52,636 nucleotides of DNA from Flavobacteriaceae bacterium (GCA_021647885.1 JAKITV010000014.1:1-52636); one strand, 5' to 3'; numbered from the stretch's first letter, positions 25,999-34,745 are shown. The notes: generated by a model not told the origin, from the sequence alone. Program-made: numbers and translations.

Positions 25999-26027
25999 AC
26001 CTCACAGGTTTTAAAAACCTGTGAGGT
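25999..26027. terminator. Long perfect hairpin, bidirectional terminator of mscS and tsaB
   Basis: A 14-bp perfect stem ACCTCACAGGTTTT (25999-26012) / AAAACCTGTGAGGT (26014-26027) with a single-base loop centre lies between convergent genes. On the minus strand it is followed by CTTTTTG, so it best fits termination of tsaB. I recall this sequence as a frequent repeat in flavobacterial genomes. Confidence 0.75.
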
Positions 26028-26036
26028 TTAGCATTT

Positions 26037-26714
26037 TTATATGTCTTTTTTACTTTTTAAACCTATAAAATCTTTTAAATAATACGGCTCAAAATAAGCG
26101 ACATCTTCGATGTCGTTTTTTTTGTGTTTATTATATGCTAGTAAACTCATCTCATTTGCTGAAGGTAACTTATCTTCTATAAAAATAGCATTTGGATGAC
26201 TAAGTAAATCTTTTGTTTTTTCAACGCCATTGCCTATAAAATACACCTTTCCTTTTTCAAGATATTCTGCAAATGCGTTTTCATCTAAAACTTGTGCTTG
26301 TGTATTTCTTATTTGGTTGTATTCTGAATCAAATATTGCAGAATATACTTCCATGCGTCTCGCATCTAACATTGGAACAATAATACCTTCCTCAATTTTA
26401 ATTTGATGCGCCAATGCTTCTAGTGTAAAAATTGAAATTAATGGTTTATCTAAAGCATAGCATAATCCTTTGGCAGCCGAAACTCCAATGCGCAATCCTG
26501 TGTAAGACCCTGGACCTTTGCTAATAGCTATAGCATCTAGGTTTGATGGTTCAAGGTTAGCTTCCTTTAAAACTTCATCAATATATATATGCAATCGTTC
26601 GGCATGAGAGTAATTACTACTATAATCTTCTTTTAAAACCGAAGTCTCTCCTCCTTGTGAAAGAGAGACTGAACAGTTTGTTGTACTTGTTTCTATGTTT
26701 AATATTATTGCCAA
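26037..26714 (-). CDS. tsaB: tRNA threonylcarbamoyladenosine biosynthesis protein TsaB
   Basis: Cytoplasmic scaffold of the TsaBDE complex that makes t6A37 on ANN-decoding tRNAs. The 225-residue protein has the TsaB hallmarks: ILNIETSTTNCSVSLS at the N terminus, SNYSHAERLH near 33, and the glycine motif SKGPGSYTGLRIGVSAAKGL near 64. It ends with YLKDF. TsaB lacks the metal-binding His residues of TsaD, as here. It begins immediately after the TolC stop codon, so it is read with the efflux operon. Confidence 0.95.
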   Translation of the reverse strand: MAIILNIETSTTNCSVSLSQGGETSVLKEDYSSNYSHAERLHIYIDEVLKEANLEPSNLDAIAISKGPGSYTGLRIGVSAAKGLCYALDKPLISIFTLEALAHQIKIEEGIIVPMLDARRMEVYSAIFDSEYNQIRNTQAQVLDENAFAEYLEKGKVYFIGNGVEKTKDLLSHPNAIFIEDKLPSANEMSLLAYNKHKKNDIEDVAYFEPYYLKDFIGLKSKKDI

Positions 26715-28034
26715 TTAATCTAGAGTTATTGTTTTACCTAGATAAAAGTCTAAAACTTTTGTCTTAAAAACAAAATCATACTTTGCATTTATTAACGACG
26801 ATTCTGCATTTATTAATCGTATTCTTGCTTGATCTAGATCAAACGAGTTCATAGCACCTAGATTATAACGATCTTGAGAATTACTAAATGCAAGTTTTTG
26901 AGATTCCAATGATTTTTGTGCTGCTGTAAATGCCTTAAGTGCTGCCTGAGCATCAGTAAATGCACGTTGTATGTTTGATTCTAAAGTTAACTTAACTTGG
27001 TCTAATTGTAGTTTAGAATTTTCCTCTTGAATTTTAGACCTAGCTACGGCTGTTTTATTTTGAAATCTTGAGAATATTGGAATACTCACATTTAGATTAA
27101 AATTATGTCCTTTATTATCATTGATTTGTTGAAAAAATGAATTATCATCTGATAAGTTGGAAAAATTTGCTGCTGAATTAAATCCATAACCAAAAGTGAT
27201 ATTTGGCAAATAACCGCTTTTGGATATTTCTGTATTTATCTCAGCATTTTCAATATTTTTTTCTGCTACTTTAATTTCGTACCGATTCTCAAAAGCATAA
27301 TTTAAAATTGGTGTAATATCATTATACATCAGTAAGGCAGATGGCGTATCTACTTCTAATATTTCTACATTAAACCCTTCAAAAGGAACTTGGAGTAATT
27401 GAGACAAAGTCAATAAGGCTAAAGTGTAGTTGTTATCAGCTACTGTCACCCTTTGTGCATCACTACTTAAGGTTGCCTCAGCATCAAAAATATTTGCTTT
27501 AGGCTGTACACCAGCATCAACAAGATCTCTAACTTGCTTTAATTGTGTTTTTGAAAATTCATATTGCGCTCTTGCTGTTTCTAAATTTTCTTTATTAAAT
27601 AACACATTCAAATATGCATTGGCAACATTTAAAGAAATATCATCCTTAATACGATTTAATTCTAATTGACTTGTTTCCAGGTTAAGTAAAGACTGCTTGT
27701 GTAGATTCGTGTTTCTAAATCCATTAAAAACAGTTTGAGAAACATTAAAACTAGCATTTGTGGAATGAAATGTTCTATCTACAAAAGTCCCTGCAAATAA
27801 CTCAACATTACCAAGGCTTAAACTTTGTCTAAGATTTGCACCTAAAGAGGGTAAAAAATTCCCTTTAGCAGCAATTATATCTTGATCATTTATCAATAGT
27901 GAGTTTTCAGCTTGTTTTACAGTAATGTTATTCTCTAAAGCATAATCTACACACTCTTGTAATGTCCAAACCTTATTTTGTGCAGATAAAGAAAGACTTA
28001 CTAAAAAAACTAATGTTAGAAAACTGTACTTCAT
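26715..28034 (-). CDS. TolC-family outer-membrane efflux protein
   Basis: Outer-membrane channel of 439 residues from ATG 28034. The signal peptide (MKYSFLTLVFLVSLSLSAQ) starts at that codon. An upstream in-frame ATG at 28115 would place it inside the adaptor gene and is unlikely. The TolC pattern is present: WTLQECVDYALENNITVKQA, long helical hairpins, IPIFSRFQNKTAVARSK, and the repeat-half motif NLGAMNSFDLDQARIRLINAE. It lies 16 bases after the adaptor gene and directly before tsaB. It forms the exit duct of the tripartite pump encoded upstream. Confidence 0.92.
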   Translation of the reverse strand: MKYSFLTLVFLVSLSLSAQNKVWTLQECVDYALENNITVKQAENSLLINDQDIIAAKGNFLPSLGANLRQSLSLGNVELFAGTFVDRTFHSTNASFNVSQTVFNGFRNTNLHKQSLLNLETSQLELNRIKDDISLNVANAYLNVLFNKENLETARAQYEFSKTQLKQVRDLVDAGVQPKANIFDAEATLSSDAQRVTVADNNYTLALLTLSQLLQVPFEGFNVEILEVDTPSALLMYNDITPILNYAFENRYEIKVAEKNIENAEINTEISKSGYLPNITFGYGFNSAANFSNLSDDNSFFQQINDNKGHNFNLNVSIPIFSRFQNKTAVARSKIQEENSKLQLDQVKLTLESNIQRAFTDAQAALKAFTAAQKSLESQKLAFSNSQDRYNLGAMNSFDLDQARIRLINAESSLINAKYDFVFKTKVLDFYLGKTITLD

Positions 28035-28050
28035 GTTAATCTTTCTTATT

Positions 28051-29172
28051 TTAATTATCCTCATCTTCATCTTCGTTGTCTTTTGATGCTTTGTTCCAAA
28101 CTTTAATCTTGTCACCTTCTTCTACACCTTCAAGAATTTCTATATTAATTCCATCCGATATACCAAGTTCAACATCTTTCTTTTCGAACTTTCCATCTTC
28201 TTTTAGAATTTCTACAAAAGGGGCTTCTGTAATTCTATTAAATTGTAATAGTGCTTCTTTAATTGCCAAAATACTATCCTTACTTTCGATTTCAATTTCG
28301 GCATTTGCACTATAGCCTGCTCTTATTTTGGTTGAAGGATCTATTTCTACATCAGCCTTAATTGTAAACTGTACTGCACCATTTTCTTCAATACCTTTGG
28401 GTGCAACAAATGTTAATTTAGCAGGAAACTCTTTTTCGTTAATGGCACCAAGAATAACTTTTATTTCTTTGCCTTCTTCAAGTTTTCCTACTTCGGCTTC
28501 ATCTACTTTGCCTTCAAAAATCATTTTACTCATATCTGCAATAGTTGCAATAGTGGTACCTGCATTAAAGTTATTACTTTGTATAACTTGGTCGCCTTCA
28601 CGTACTGGAATCTCTAAAACAGTTCCAGAAATTTGTGCCATAATATTGGTATTGGCTGAACTGCCTCCCATTATTGACCCGCGTTTTATAATTTGATAAT
28701 CATTTTGAGCTTGGTCTAATGTTTCTTGTGATTGATTTAATGATAGCTCACTATTCTCAAAATCTTGTTTAGAAATTACTCCTTTTTCAAAAAGTGCTTT
28801 GTTCCTATCGTACAAAATTTTGGCATTATCGTAAGAAAATTTTGCAGATTTAATTCTACTCCTAGCACTTACTAAAGCTTGCTCATTAGGTACAACTCTA
28901 ATTTTAGCAATGAGGTCTCCCTTTTTTACTATATCTCCTTCTTCAACAAATATTTTATCTACAATACCCGAAATTTGTGGTTTGACTTCTATCTCTTCTT
29001 CAGGAATTAATTTTCCAGTTGCCACTGCCTTTGTATCTATTGAAGTATAGAATGGTTCTTCGGTTTGATAATCTACGATGTCTTTGGAATTTGCATCTTT
29101 AAAATATTTTAACACTATAACTAATAGTATTAAAACAACTATTCCTAAAATAATTTTTACTGTTTTGTTCAT
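28051..29172 (-). CDS. HlyD/MacA-type periplasmic adaptor of an efflux pump
   Basis: Membrane-fusion protein of 373 residues. One N-terminal membrane span (IILGIVVLILLVIVLKYF), a biotinyl-lipoyl-like half (GIVDKIFVEEGDIVKKGDLIA), a helical hairpin over about 100-160, then the second lipoyl half (AQISGTVLEIPVREGDQVIQS) and beta-barrel segments. The last residues are acidic (DNEDEDEDN). It connects the inner-membrane ABC permeases to TolC. The gene lies 13 bases downstream of a permease gene. Confidence 0.92.
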   Translation of the reverse strand: MNKTVKIILGIVVLILLVIVLKYFKDANSKDIVDYQTEEPFYTSIDTKAVATGKLIPEEEIEVKPQISGIVDKIFVEEGDIVKKGDLIAKIRVVPNEQALVSARSRIKSAKFSYDNAKILYDRNKALFEKGVISKQDFENSELSLNQSQETLDQAQNDYQIIKRGSIMGGSSANTNIMAQISGTVLEIPVREGDQVIQSNNFNAGTTIATIADMSKMIFEGKVDEAEVGKLEEGKEIKVILGAINEKEFPAKLTFVAPKGIEENGAVQFTIKADVEIDPSTKIRAGYSANAEIEIESKDSILAIKEALLQFNRITEAPFVEILKEDGKFEKKDVELGISDGINIEILEGVEEGDKIKVWNKASKDNEDEDEDN

Positions 29173-29185
29173 TTTTTTTGATTGT

Positions 29186-30424
29186 TTATTCTTCTCTTAA
29201 TGCTTCTATTGGTTTTACACTTGTAGCTTTTGTTGCAGGAATTAGCCCTATTAAAGTCCCTAATATTACTAATATCACTAATGCAATAAACACGACTGAA
29301 ATGGAGACTGAAGCATTTACAAAAACTGCATCATCTCCTTGTCCTAAAAATTTATCCATCGCAATTAGTATCCATCCTCCAGATATAATTCCAAAGAGTC
29401 CAGCTACTAATGTTAAAAATACTGCTTCAACTACAATTTGCCGTTTAATCTCAAAAGGTGTTGCGCCTAATGCACGACGTACACCAATTTCTTTGGTTCG
29501 CTCTTTTACTGTAATAAGCAAAATGTTTCCTATGGCAAATACACCTGCAATAAGCGTTGCTATACCTACAAACCATGTTAAAAATTGCATACCTGTTAAA
29601 AACCCTGTCATTTTACCAAACATTTTACCTAAATTAAAACTTCCAAAGGCTCTATTGTCTTGAGGATGGATTCTATGCAAATTTTTTAATAATAACTTGG
29701 TGTCTAATTCAATTTGTTTAATATCAAATTCTGGCTTGCCTGTAATCATCATCCAGCCAATATTCTCACCTTGATTATATATTTGCTGAAAGGTTGTAAA
29801 AGGAATATGAATATCGGTTGAAGGCCCTCCAAATGGATTCACTTCAAAAATTCCAATGACTTGAAAATTAATATTGTTTATTCTTATATATTCGCCAATA
29901 GCTTCTTCGTCCTTTTCAAATAGTTGTTTGTAAATATCTTCAGAGATAACTACAGATTTTTTATTTTCATTAATATCATTTTGATTAAGAAAACGTCCAT
30001 GTATTAGTTTCTTTTTTTCAACTTTATCTAATAATGGATAGTCACCTGCAACATTAAACGTTCCTGAAAGAAGGTTTCTAACCACTAAATTCATTTTTTG
30101 ATTTCTTGGTACAACAAACTCAATACCTTTTATGTTTTCTTCAATTTTTTTGACATCTGTTAGCGTTAGCCTTACACGTTTTCCTTCTTGAAACCCTTTA
30201 AAAGGTTTGCTTGTACTTTGTCCCCAAATAAATACACTATTGGTTGCAAAATCTCCAAATAAGCGATTGAAAGAGTTTTCTATACCTCTTGCAGAGCCTA
30301 AAAGACCTATTAACAATAAAATTCCCCACCAAACTCCAACCATTGTAAGTATAGATCTTAGTTTGTTTTTACTAAGACTATCATACAATTCTTGCCAGGT
30401 ATCTCTATCGAATAAAAATTTCAT
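29186..30424 (-). CDS. MacB-type ABC transporter permease 2
   Basis: Inner-membrane permease of 412 residues with the MacB/FtsX plan. The first membrane helix is near residues 22-45 (ILTMVGVWWGILLLIGLLGS), followed by a large periplasmic MacB_PCD domain (about 50-270). Three C-terminal helices follow (LTWFVGIATLIAGVFAIGN; VFLTLVAGLFGIISGGWIL; ISVVFIALVILVILGTLIGL) with the coupling motif VKERTKEIGVRRALGATP. It ends with PATKATSVKPIEALREE. It is a paralogue of the permease at 30520-31749 and follows it after 95 bases. Confidence 0.93.
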   Translation of the reverse strand: MKFLFDRDTWQELYDSLSKNKLRSILTMVGVWWGILLLIGLLGSARGIENSFNRLFGDFATNSVFIWGQSTSKPFKGFQEGKRVRLTLTDVKKIEENIKGIEFVVPRNQKMNLVVRNLLSGTFNVAGDYPLLDKVEKKKLIHGRFLNQNDINENKKSVVISEDIYKQLFEKDEEAIGEYIRINNINFQVIGIFEVNPFGGPSTDIHIPFTTFQQIYNQGENIGWMMITGKPEFDIKQIELDTKLLLKNLHRIHPQDNRAFGSFNLGKMFGKMTGFLTGMQFLTWFVGIATLIAGVFAIGNILLITVKERTKEIGVRRALGATPFEIKRQIVVEAVFLTLVAGLFGIISGGWILIAMDKFLGQGDDAVFVNASVSISVVFIALVILVILGTLIGLIPATKATSVKPIEALREE

Positions 30425-30519
30425 TCTTTAATATTTATTGTTTTTTATAGGTAGAATGTGTTCGCCTATCATCTTATTACTATTAATATATATTTTACGG
30501 TTGGCTCGGTTAAACATAA

Positions 30520-31749
30520 TTAATCGTTTCTTAGTGCTACAATTGGTTTAATTCTAGATGCTTTCTTTGCAGGCAAATATCCTGCGAGGGTTCCTGCTAT
30601 TATTAATGTTATGGTCGCACCTATTACAAGGGTATTACTTACGCTTGGATCTTTAATAAAATAGTCCTTTAAAACAGGAGTTGCTAAGTCAAGAACACCA
30701 ACTCCTATTAATAAACCTACATATCCTGAAATTGTAGTAATAATAATAGATTCTAATAAAATAATAGACACAATTTGTTTTGGCTGTGCACCCAATGCTT
30801 TACGAATGCCTATTTCTTTTGTGCGTTCTTTAACCACAAAAATCATGATATTGCTAATGCCAACAATTCCTGCAATTAAAGTTCCAAAACCAATTACTAG
30901 AATAATCATACTTAACCCAAAATTCATTAAACCTACCGTTTTTGTGCCTTCTGCCATATTTCTAACCCTAATAGCTCTTTGATCACTACGAGCTACTGTG
31001 AAACGATCTTTTAACTTTTTTGTGAGTAGGTTGCTAAAAGAAATTGCTTGGTCAAAATCCATTTTTGGATTGTAGGTTAGGTTTATTTGGTCTATATAAT
31101 CGTTATTACCATAAACTTGTTGTGCTGTGGTAACTGGCATATAAATTATGCGTTCTTCATTATCGCCACCATCATCTGTAAAAACACCTACAACTTTGTA
31201 TTGAATACCTCCTAAATTAATATACTTGCCAAGAGCCGTTGTTTTTAAAAATAGGTCTTCGTCCACCAACCTCCCAATAACAACGACTTTAGTTCTTTCC
31301 TCCAAATCCTTTTGATTAATATAACGTCCATCTCTAATTAATGTTTTTTCCAGGTATTGATGGTCTGGGTGTACTGCTCTTACATCATATGTGTTTTGTT
31401 CATTTCTAAAAGACGTATTAATATTTTTGTATATTCTAGCAGTAATATACTGTACTTTATCCCCAAATTCTTCTTTTATATAATCGTAATCTTCGTTTTT
31501 GAATTGAATACGTCTTCCTGCTTGAAGTCCTTTATAAGCTTTTGTTGTGCGTCCAGATTGCACAAAAATTGAATTTGAAGCATCATCTACAAAAGCTTCG
31601 GCAAATGTGTTTTTTAATCCATTAGCAATTCCAAAAAGAATGGTAAATAATAATATTGCAAATGCCACAGTAAACCCAGACATTACACTTCTGGTCCTGT
31701 TTTTATTAATACTCTGAAATATTTCTCGCCAAAGATCTATATCAAACAT
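30520..31749 (-). CDS. MacB-type ABC transporter permease 1
   Basis: Inner-membrane permease of 409 residues, similar in plan to its neighbour: N-terminal helix (VMSGFTVAFAILLFTILFGI), periplasmic domain, then helices LSMIILVIGFGTLIAGIVG, SGYVGLLIGVGVL and VIGATITLIIAGTLAGYL. The coupling motif is VKERTKEIGIRKALGAQP. It starts inside the end of the ATPase gene (8-base overlap). In E. coli MacB, ATPase and permease are one protein; here they are separate and the two permeases may form a heterodimer. Confidence 0.93.
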   Translation of the reverse strand: MFDIDLWREIFQSINKNRTRSVMSGFTVAFAILLFTILFGIANGLKNTFAEAFVDDASNSIFVQSGRTTKAYKGLQAGRRIQFKNEDYDYIKEEFGDKVQYITARIYKNINTSFRNEQNTYDVRAVHPDHQYLEKTLIRDGRYINQKDLEERTKVVVIGRLVDEDLFLKTTALGKYINLGGIQYKVVGVFTDDGGDNEERIIYMPVTTAQQVYGNNDYIDQINLTYNPKMDFDQAISFSNLLTKKLKDRFTVARSDQRAIRVRNMAEGTKTVGLMNFGLSMIILVIGFGTLIAGIVGISNIMIFVVKERTKEIGIRKALGAQPKQIVSIILLESIIITTISGYVGLLIGVGVLDLATPVLKDYFIKDPSVSNTLVIGATITLIIAGTLAGYLPAKKASRIKPIVALRND

Positions 31750-32443
31750 TTTGTTTTGCTCTTACTTGGTTAACAAAAGTATCTTCCATAATAACACCAT
31801 CTCGTAAACGCACAATACGTTTACACATATTTGCAATATCTTCTTCGTGAGTTACAATTAAAATGGTTTTTCCTTCGTCGTTTAATTGCTGAATGAATTC
31901 CATAATTTCATAAGATGTTCCTGTATCTAATGCTCCTGTTGGTTCGTCGGCTAATAATAATTTAGGGTTTGCTGCTAAAGCTCTTGCAATAGCAACACGT
32001 TGGTTTTGCCCTCCTGAAAGTTCTTTTGGTAAATGATGTGCCCAATCTGTTAATCCCACTTTTTCTAAATGAAACATTGCTTGTTTTTGGCGTTCTTTAC
32101 GTTTCAAACCTTGGTAATACAATGGCAATGCTACATTTTCTAAAGCATTCTTATAATTAATGAGATTGAAAGATTGAAAGATAAACCCTAAAAATTTATT
32201 TCTATAAACTGCAGCCTTTTTTTCGGTTAGATTTTTAATTGGTAACCCATCCAGTATATATTCTCCTGAATCTGCTTCGTCTAACATACCTATAATATTA
32301 AGTAATGTAGATTTTCCTGAACCCGAAGATCCCATAATAGCTACCATTTCCCCATCATCAATATTTAAATCTATTCCTTTAAGTACATGTAAACTGGAAT
32401 CACCTATAGCATAGGATTTATGTAGATTGCTTATTTTCAGCAT
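31742..32443 (-). CDS. MacB/LolD-type ABC transporter ATPase
   Basis: Cytoplasmic ATPase of 233 residues. Walker A is GSSGSGKST (38-46), the signature is LSGGQNQRVAIARALA near 141, and Walker B is LLLADEPTGALD near 162, with H-loop VTHEED near 198. These are hallmarks of the MacB/LolD class. It heads an operon of two permeases, an adaptor, a TolC protein and tsaB. Substrate cannot be read from the sequence; likely exported lipids, peptides or drugs. Confidence 0.94.
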   Translation of the reverse strand: MLKISNLHKSYAIGDSSLHVLKGIDLNIDDGEMVAIMGSSGSGKSTLLNIIGMLDEADSGEYILDGLPIKNLTEKKAAVYRNKFLGFIFQSFNLINYKNALENVALPLYYQGLKRKERQKQAMFHLEKVGLTDWAHHLPKELSGGQNQRVAIARALAANPKLLLADEPTGALDTGTSYEIMEFIQQLNDEGKTILIVTHEEDIANMCKRIVRLRDGVIMEDTFVNQVRAKQNV

Positions 32444-32468
32444 AGTTAGTGTTATTTGTAGAATGTCT

Positions 32469-32489
32469 AAAAAACTATCTTTTTAGATA
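32469..32489 (-). terminator. Weak terminator after the 70-residue gene
   Basis: On the minus strand TATCT-AAAA-AGATA is followed by GTTTTTTAG. The 5-bp AT-rich stem is weak, but its place just after the cytochrome oxidase accessory genes fits. Confidence 0.35.
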
Positions 32490-32529
32490 ATTTATTAGTT
32501 AGACTATAAAATTCTGATTTTGTTACAAA

Positions 32530-32537
32530 CAAATGTA
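32530..32537 (-). promoter_or_regulatory. Possible -7 promoter box of the efflux operon
   Basis: The minus strand reads TACATTTG, matching TAnnTTTG, about 87 bases before the ATPase ATG. The weak terminator lies between it and the gene, which lowers confidence. Confidence 0.25.
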
Positions 32538-32560
32538 ATAATGAAATGTTAAATATGTAA

Positions 32561-32773
32561 TTACTTGGTTTTCAACTTTCGATAAATAAAATAACCTAAA
32601 CCTCCAATAAGTATATATGGAAATGCCATTAAATAAACAATCCCTTTATTTATACCTTCGGCAGTGGCTTGTCCTTCTTCGCTTTCTAAAACTGCACGAC
32701 ACATTGCGCATTGTGCATTAGTTTGAAGAAAAAAGAAAAAAGAAAAAAGAAAAAAGAAAATCTTGTGTTTCAT
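32561..32773 (-). CDS. Small conserved exported protein next to cytochrome oxidase genes
   Basis: 70 residues from ATG 32773. A signal-like start very rich in Phe (residues 5-15) ends near TNAQ, then a short CAMCRAVLESEEGQAT segment with a CxxC pair, then one membrane span (IVYLMAFPYILIGGLGYFIY) and a basic tail RKLKTK. A CxxC next to a membrane anchor suggests redox or metal handling, which is inference. It follows DUF420 after 2 bases. The frame continues upstream to 32839, inside DUF420, but 32773 is chosen to give a normal signal peptide. The signal codons contain a 7-bp tandem repeat. Confidence 0.7.
   Translation of the reverse strand: MKHKIFFFLFSFFFFLQTNAQCAMCRAVLESEEGQATAEGINKGIVYLMAFPYILIGGLGYFIYRKLKTK
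32728..32760 (-). repeat. Heptanucleotide tandem repeat inside the 70-residue gene
   Basis: On the plus strand GAAAAAA is repeated perfectly with G at 32728, 32735, 32742, 32749 and 32756: four full units plus GAAAA. In the minus-strand gene this is TTTTTTC in codons for the signal-peptide Phe and Leu run. Seven is not a multiple of three, so gain or loss of a unit would shift the reading frame. Confidence 0.9.
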
Positions 32774-32775
32774 CT

Positions 32776-33309
32776 TTAAGAATAATATGGTGAAATCATT
32801 ATATAAATCACAACGCCAGAAACCGCAACATATAACCATAGAGGGAATGTGATTCTTGCTATTTTTTTATGCCGTTCAAAATTTTTAGTTATAGCCCTTA
32901 CATAAGTAATTAATACGAACGGAATAACAACTATCGACAATAATATATGTGTTATCAGAATAAAATAATATACATACATTACTATTCCTTCTCCACCAAA
33001 TTTGGTAGAGTCACTCGTCATATGATATGCCACATACATGATTAAAAACAGGACTGAACATATAATTGCTGTTTTCATTAAACGCTCATGGAGTATTGCT
33101 TTTTTATTTTTTATTGCCCAAATCGCTATTATCAAAATTAAAGCAGTTAAGCCATTTATTGAAGCATAAATTGGAGGTAAAAAAGTTAAAGGTTCAACAT
33201 TTGGGATTTTAATACCAAACATTGCAACAACAACAAGTGGAATAACAATAGATAACACAACTATCCATTTGTTGTATTTTTTTTCTTCCTGATTTGTGAA
33301 ATTACTCAT
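32776..33309 (-). CDS. DUF420 family membrane protein
   Basis: A 177-residue inner-membrane protein with five predicted membrane spans (WIVVLSIVIPLVVVAMFGI; LTALILIIAIWAI; ICSVLFLIMYVAYHM; VYYFILITHILLSIVVIPF; LYVAVSGVVIYIMI). The family pattern INGLTALIL, HERLMKTA and YFILITHILLS is clear. Histidines in membrane helices (VAYHMT, LITHILL) recall heme or copper ligands but this is not shown. DUF420 genes commonly accompany SCO and oxidase genes. It starts 8 bases inside the end of the SCO gene. Confidence 0.9.
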   Translation of the reverse strand: MSNFTNQEEKKYNKWIVVLSIVIPLVVVAMFGIKIPNVEPLTFLPPIYASINGLTALILIIAIWAIKNKKAILHERLMKTAIICSVLFLIMYVAYHMTSDSTKFGGEGIVMYVYYFILITHILLSIVVIPFVLITYVRAITKNFERHKKIARITFPLWLYVAVSGVVIYIMISPYYS

Positions 33310-34045
33310 TAAGTAGTTTTTTTATATCTTCTTTCAACATACTAATCTCTTCTTTAAATCCTTCATCATCCATCATTTCTTCTTCAGAAATAATTCCGTT
33401 ATAATATATTAAAGGATTTCCAGATTCGGTAATTCTGGAGCGAATAAACCCATTTTTATCTATTAAAGCAAAATTACCGGAATGTTCAAATCCGCCTTCA
33501 ACTCCATCATCTTTTGCTGTATATAAATTAAAGCCTGTGTTTGCCAACTTATAAATAGCATCAATGTCTCCAGTCATTAAATGCCAATTTGGATTTGTTA
33601 TTCCATATTGTTCGGCATATTGTTTTAAGACTTCAGGAGTATCATGCTCTGGATTTATAGTAAAAGAAGCCACTCCAAAGTTTTTAAGCCCTTTAAAACT
33701 ATTTTGAATTTGCACCAAGTTTTTATTCATTTTAGGGCAAATGGTTGGACATGTTGTAAAAAAGAATTCTACAACATACACTTTGCCTTCATAATCTTTA
33801 TTGGTAATTGTTTTCCCATTTTGATTTACAAAACTAAACGTTGGAACCTTTTTTGGTTCTCCATTAATTTCTAAAAAAGCTAGTGGTTTATTGTCTTTTG
33901 TTTGTGTGCTAACATTATTGCTTCTACTTTCTGTACGTGTTACATCCTTATTGGTTAGTCGATCAATAATTCTTGGAATAAAAATAATGCCAAACACTAA
34001 AATAATTAGTGATATCCCAACGTAAGAGTAATTAGTTTTTTTCAT
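33302..34045 (-). CDS. SCO family copper-delivery protein
   Basis: Membrane-anchored thioredoxin-fold protein of 247 residues. The N-terminal anchor is residues 8-27. Copper-binding C99 and C103 are in EFFFTTCPTICPKM. The third ligand His is in GGFEHSGNFALID near 190, and GDIDAIYKLA is present. It delivers copper to the CuA site of cytochrome c oxidase subunit II or reduces it. It overlaps the upstream SCO-like gene by 14 bases and DUF420 by 8. Confidence 0.94.
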   Translation of the reverse strand: MKKTNYSYVGISLIILVFGIIFIPRIIDRLTNKDVTRTESRSNNVSTQTKDNKPLAFLEINGEPKKVPTFSFVNQNGKTITNKDYEGKVYVVEFFFTTCPTICPKMNKNLVQIQNSFKGLKNFGVASFTINPEHDTPEVLKQYAEQYGITNPNWHLMTGDIDAIYKLANTGFNLYTAKDDGVEGGFEHSGNFALIDKNGFIRSRITESGNPLIYYNGIISEEEMMDDEGFKEEISMLKEDIKKLLNE

Positions 34046-34745
34046 GTGTTTTTAAATCGTCTGCTCTTCTTGTGGTAGAATCAAACTTACCTTTTCGTTT
34101 TTGTCTGTATTCTGTAAATAAAATACGCATGTCATCTCCCATTTTATTTTTAATGACTGCAATTTGAATACAATTATAAGAACCCAATCCGTAAACTGAA
34201 GCGTTCTTTTCCTTCTCTCTATCTGTTCTATCGTCCTTTCTTCCTCTTTGGTTTAAATCTTTATCTATAATGAATACATTATTGGTCGATAAATTTACAT
34301 CTAAACCTTGTTTTGAAGATAAGCTGTTATATACTTTTTTTATCTGATTTTCTTCAGCATATACAAAATGCCAATATTTTAGTTCATCGTGTTGATATAA
34401 TTCCCTTTTTAAAAGCTTTACTTCTTCTTGAGTGCCTTTTGAAACTAATATTAAAACCTGAAACCGTTTAAATCCTTTAAACTTATCGTAAATTAATTCC
34501 TTTAAATTTAGAGCCATTATAGTATTATCCATTGGCTTATTTCCCAAAAACCCTAATACTGTTAAATTCCCCTTTAATTGTATTTTTGGGTTTGATTCAA
34601 ACCCTGTAATATCCAATACATTTTCTTTAACGATATCTAATGCGTTATAATTGTGGGTTGATGGATATAAAAACAATAAAAAAAGGACTGGAAGGAAGAA
34701 TAATATCCCTAGAATTAATGGCTTTTTCATGTTTGTTTTTTTCAT
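34032..34745 (-). CDS. SCO-like thioredoxin-fold protein lacking copper ligands (inferred)
   Basis: 237 residues with an N-terminal membrane anchor (about 8-28). I do not find a named family. Segments line up with the neighbouring SCO protein: LTVLGFLGNKP matches the strand of VYVVEFFFTTCP, YWHFVYAEENQIKKVYNSL matches NWHLMTGDIDAIYKLANTG, and VFIIDKDLNQRGR matches FALIDKNGFIRSR. Both SCO cysteines and the ligand His are absent; only one Cys remains (YNCIQI). A short linker of basic and acidic residues follows (DDRTDREKEKN). It overlaps the start of the SCO gene. A start at ATG 34730 is also possible. Confidence 0.6.
   Translation of the reverse strand: MKKTNMKKPLILGILFFLPVLFLLFLYPSTHNYNALDIVKENVLDITGFESNPKIQLKGNLTVLGFLGNKPMDNTIMALNLKELIYDKFKGFKRFQVLILVSKGTQEEVKLLKRELYQHDELKYWHFVYAEENQIKKVYNSLSSKQGLDVNLSTNNVFIIDKDLNQRGRKDDRTDREKEKNASVYGLGSYNCIQIAVIKNKMGDDMRILFTEYRQKRKGKFDSTTRRADDLKTHEKN

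Noticed and set aside
28328-28696. Plus-strand open frame opposite the adaptor gene
   Set aside because: Antisense to a gene with clear HlyD motifs; no start signal or family match.
29178-29663. Plus-strand open frame opposite the permease gene
   Set aside because: Antisense shadow; Ile/Thr/Pro-rich composition without any domain.
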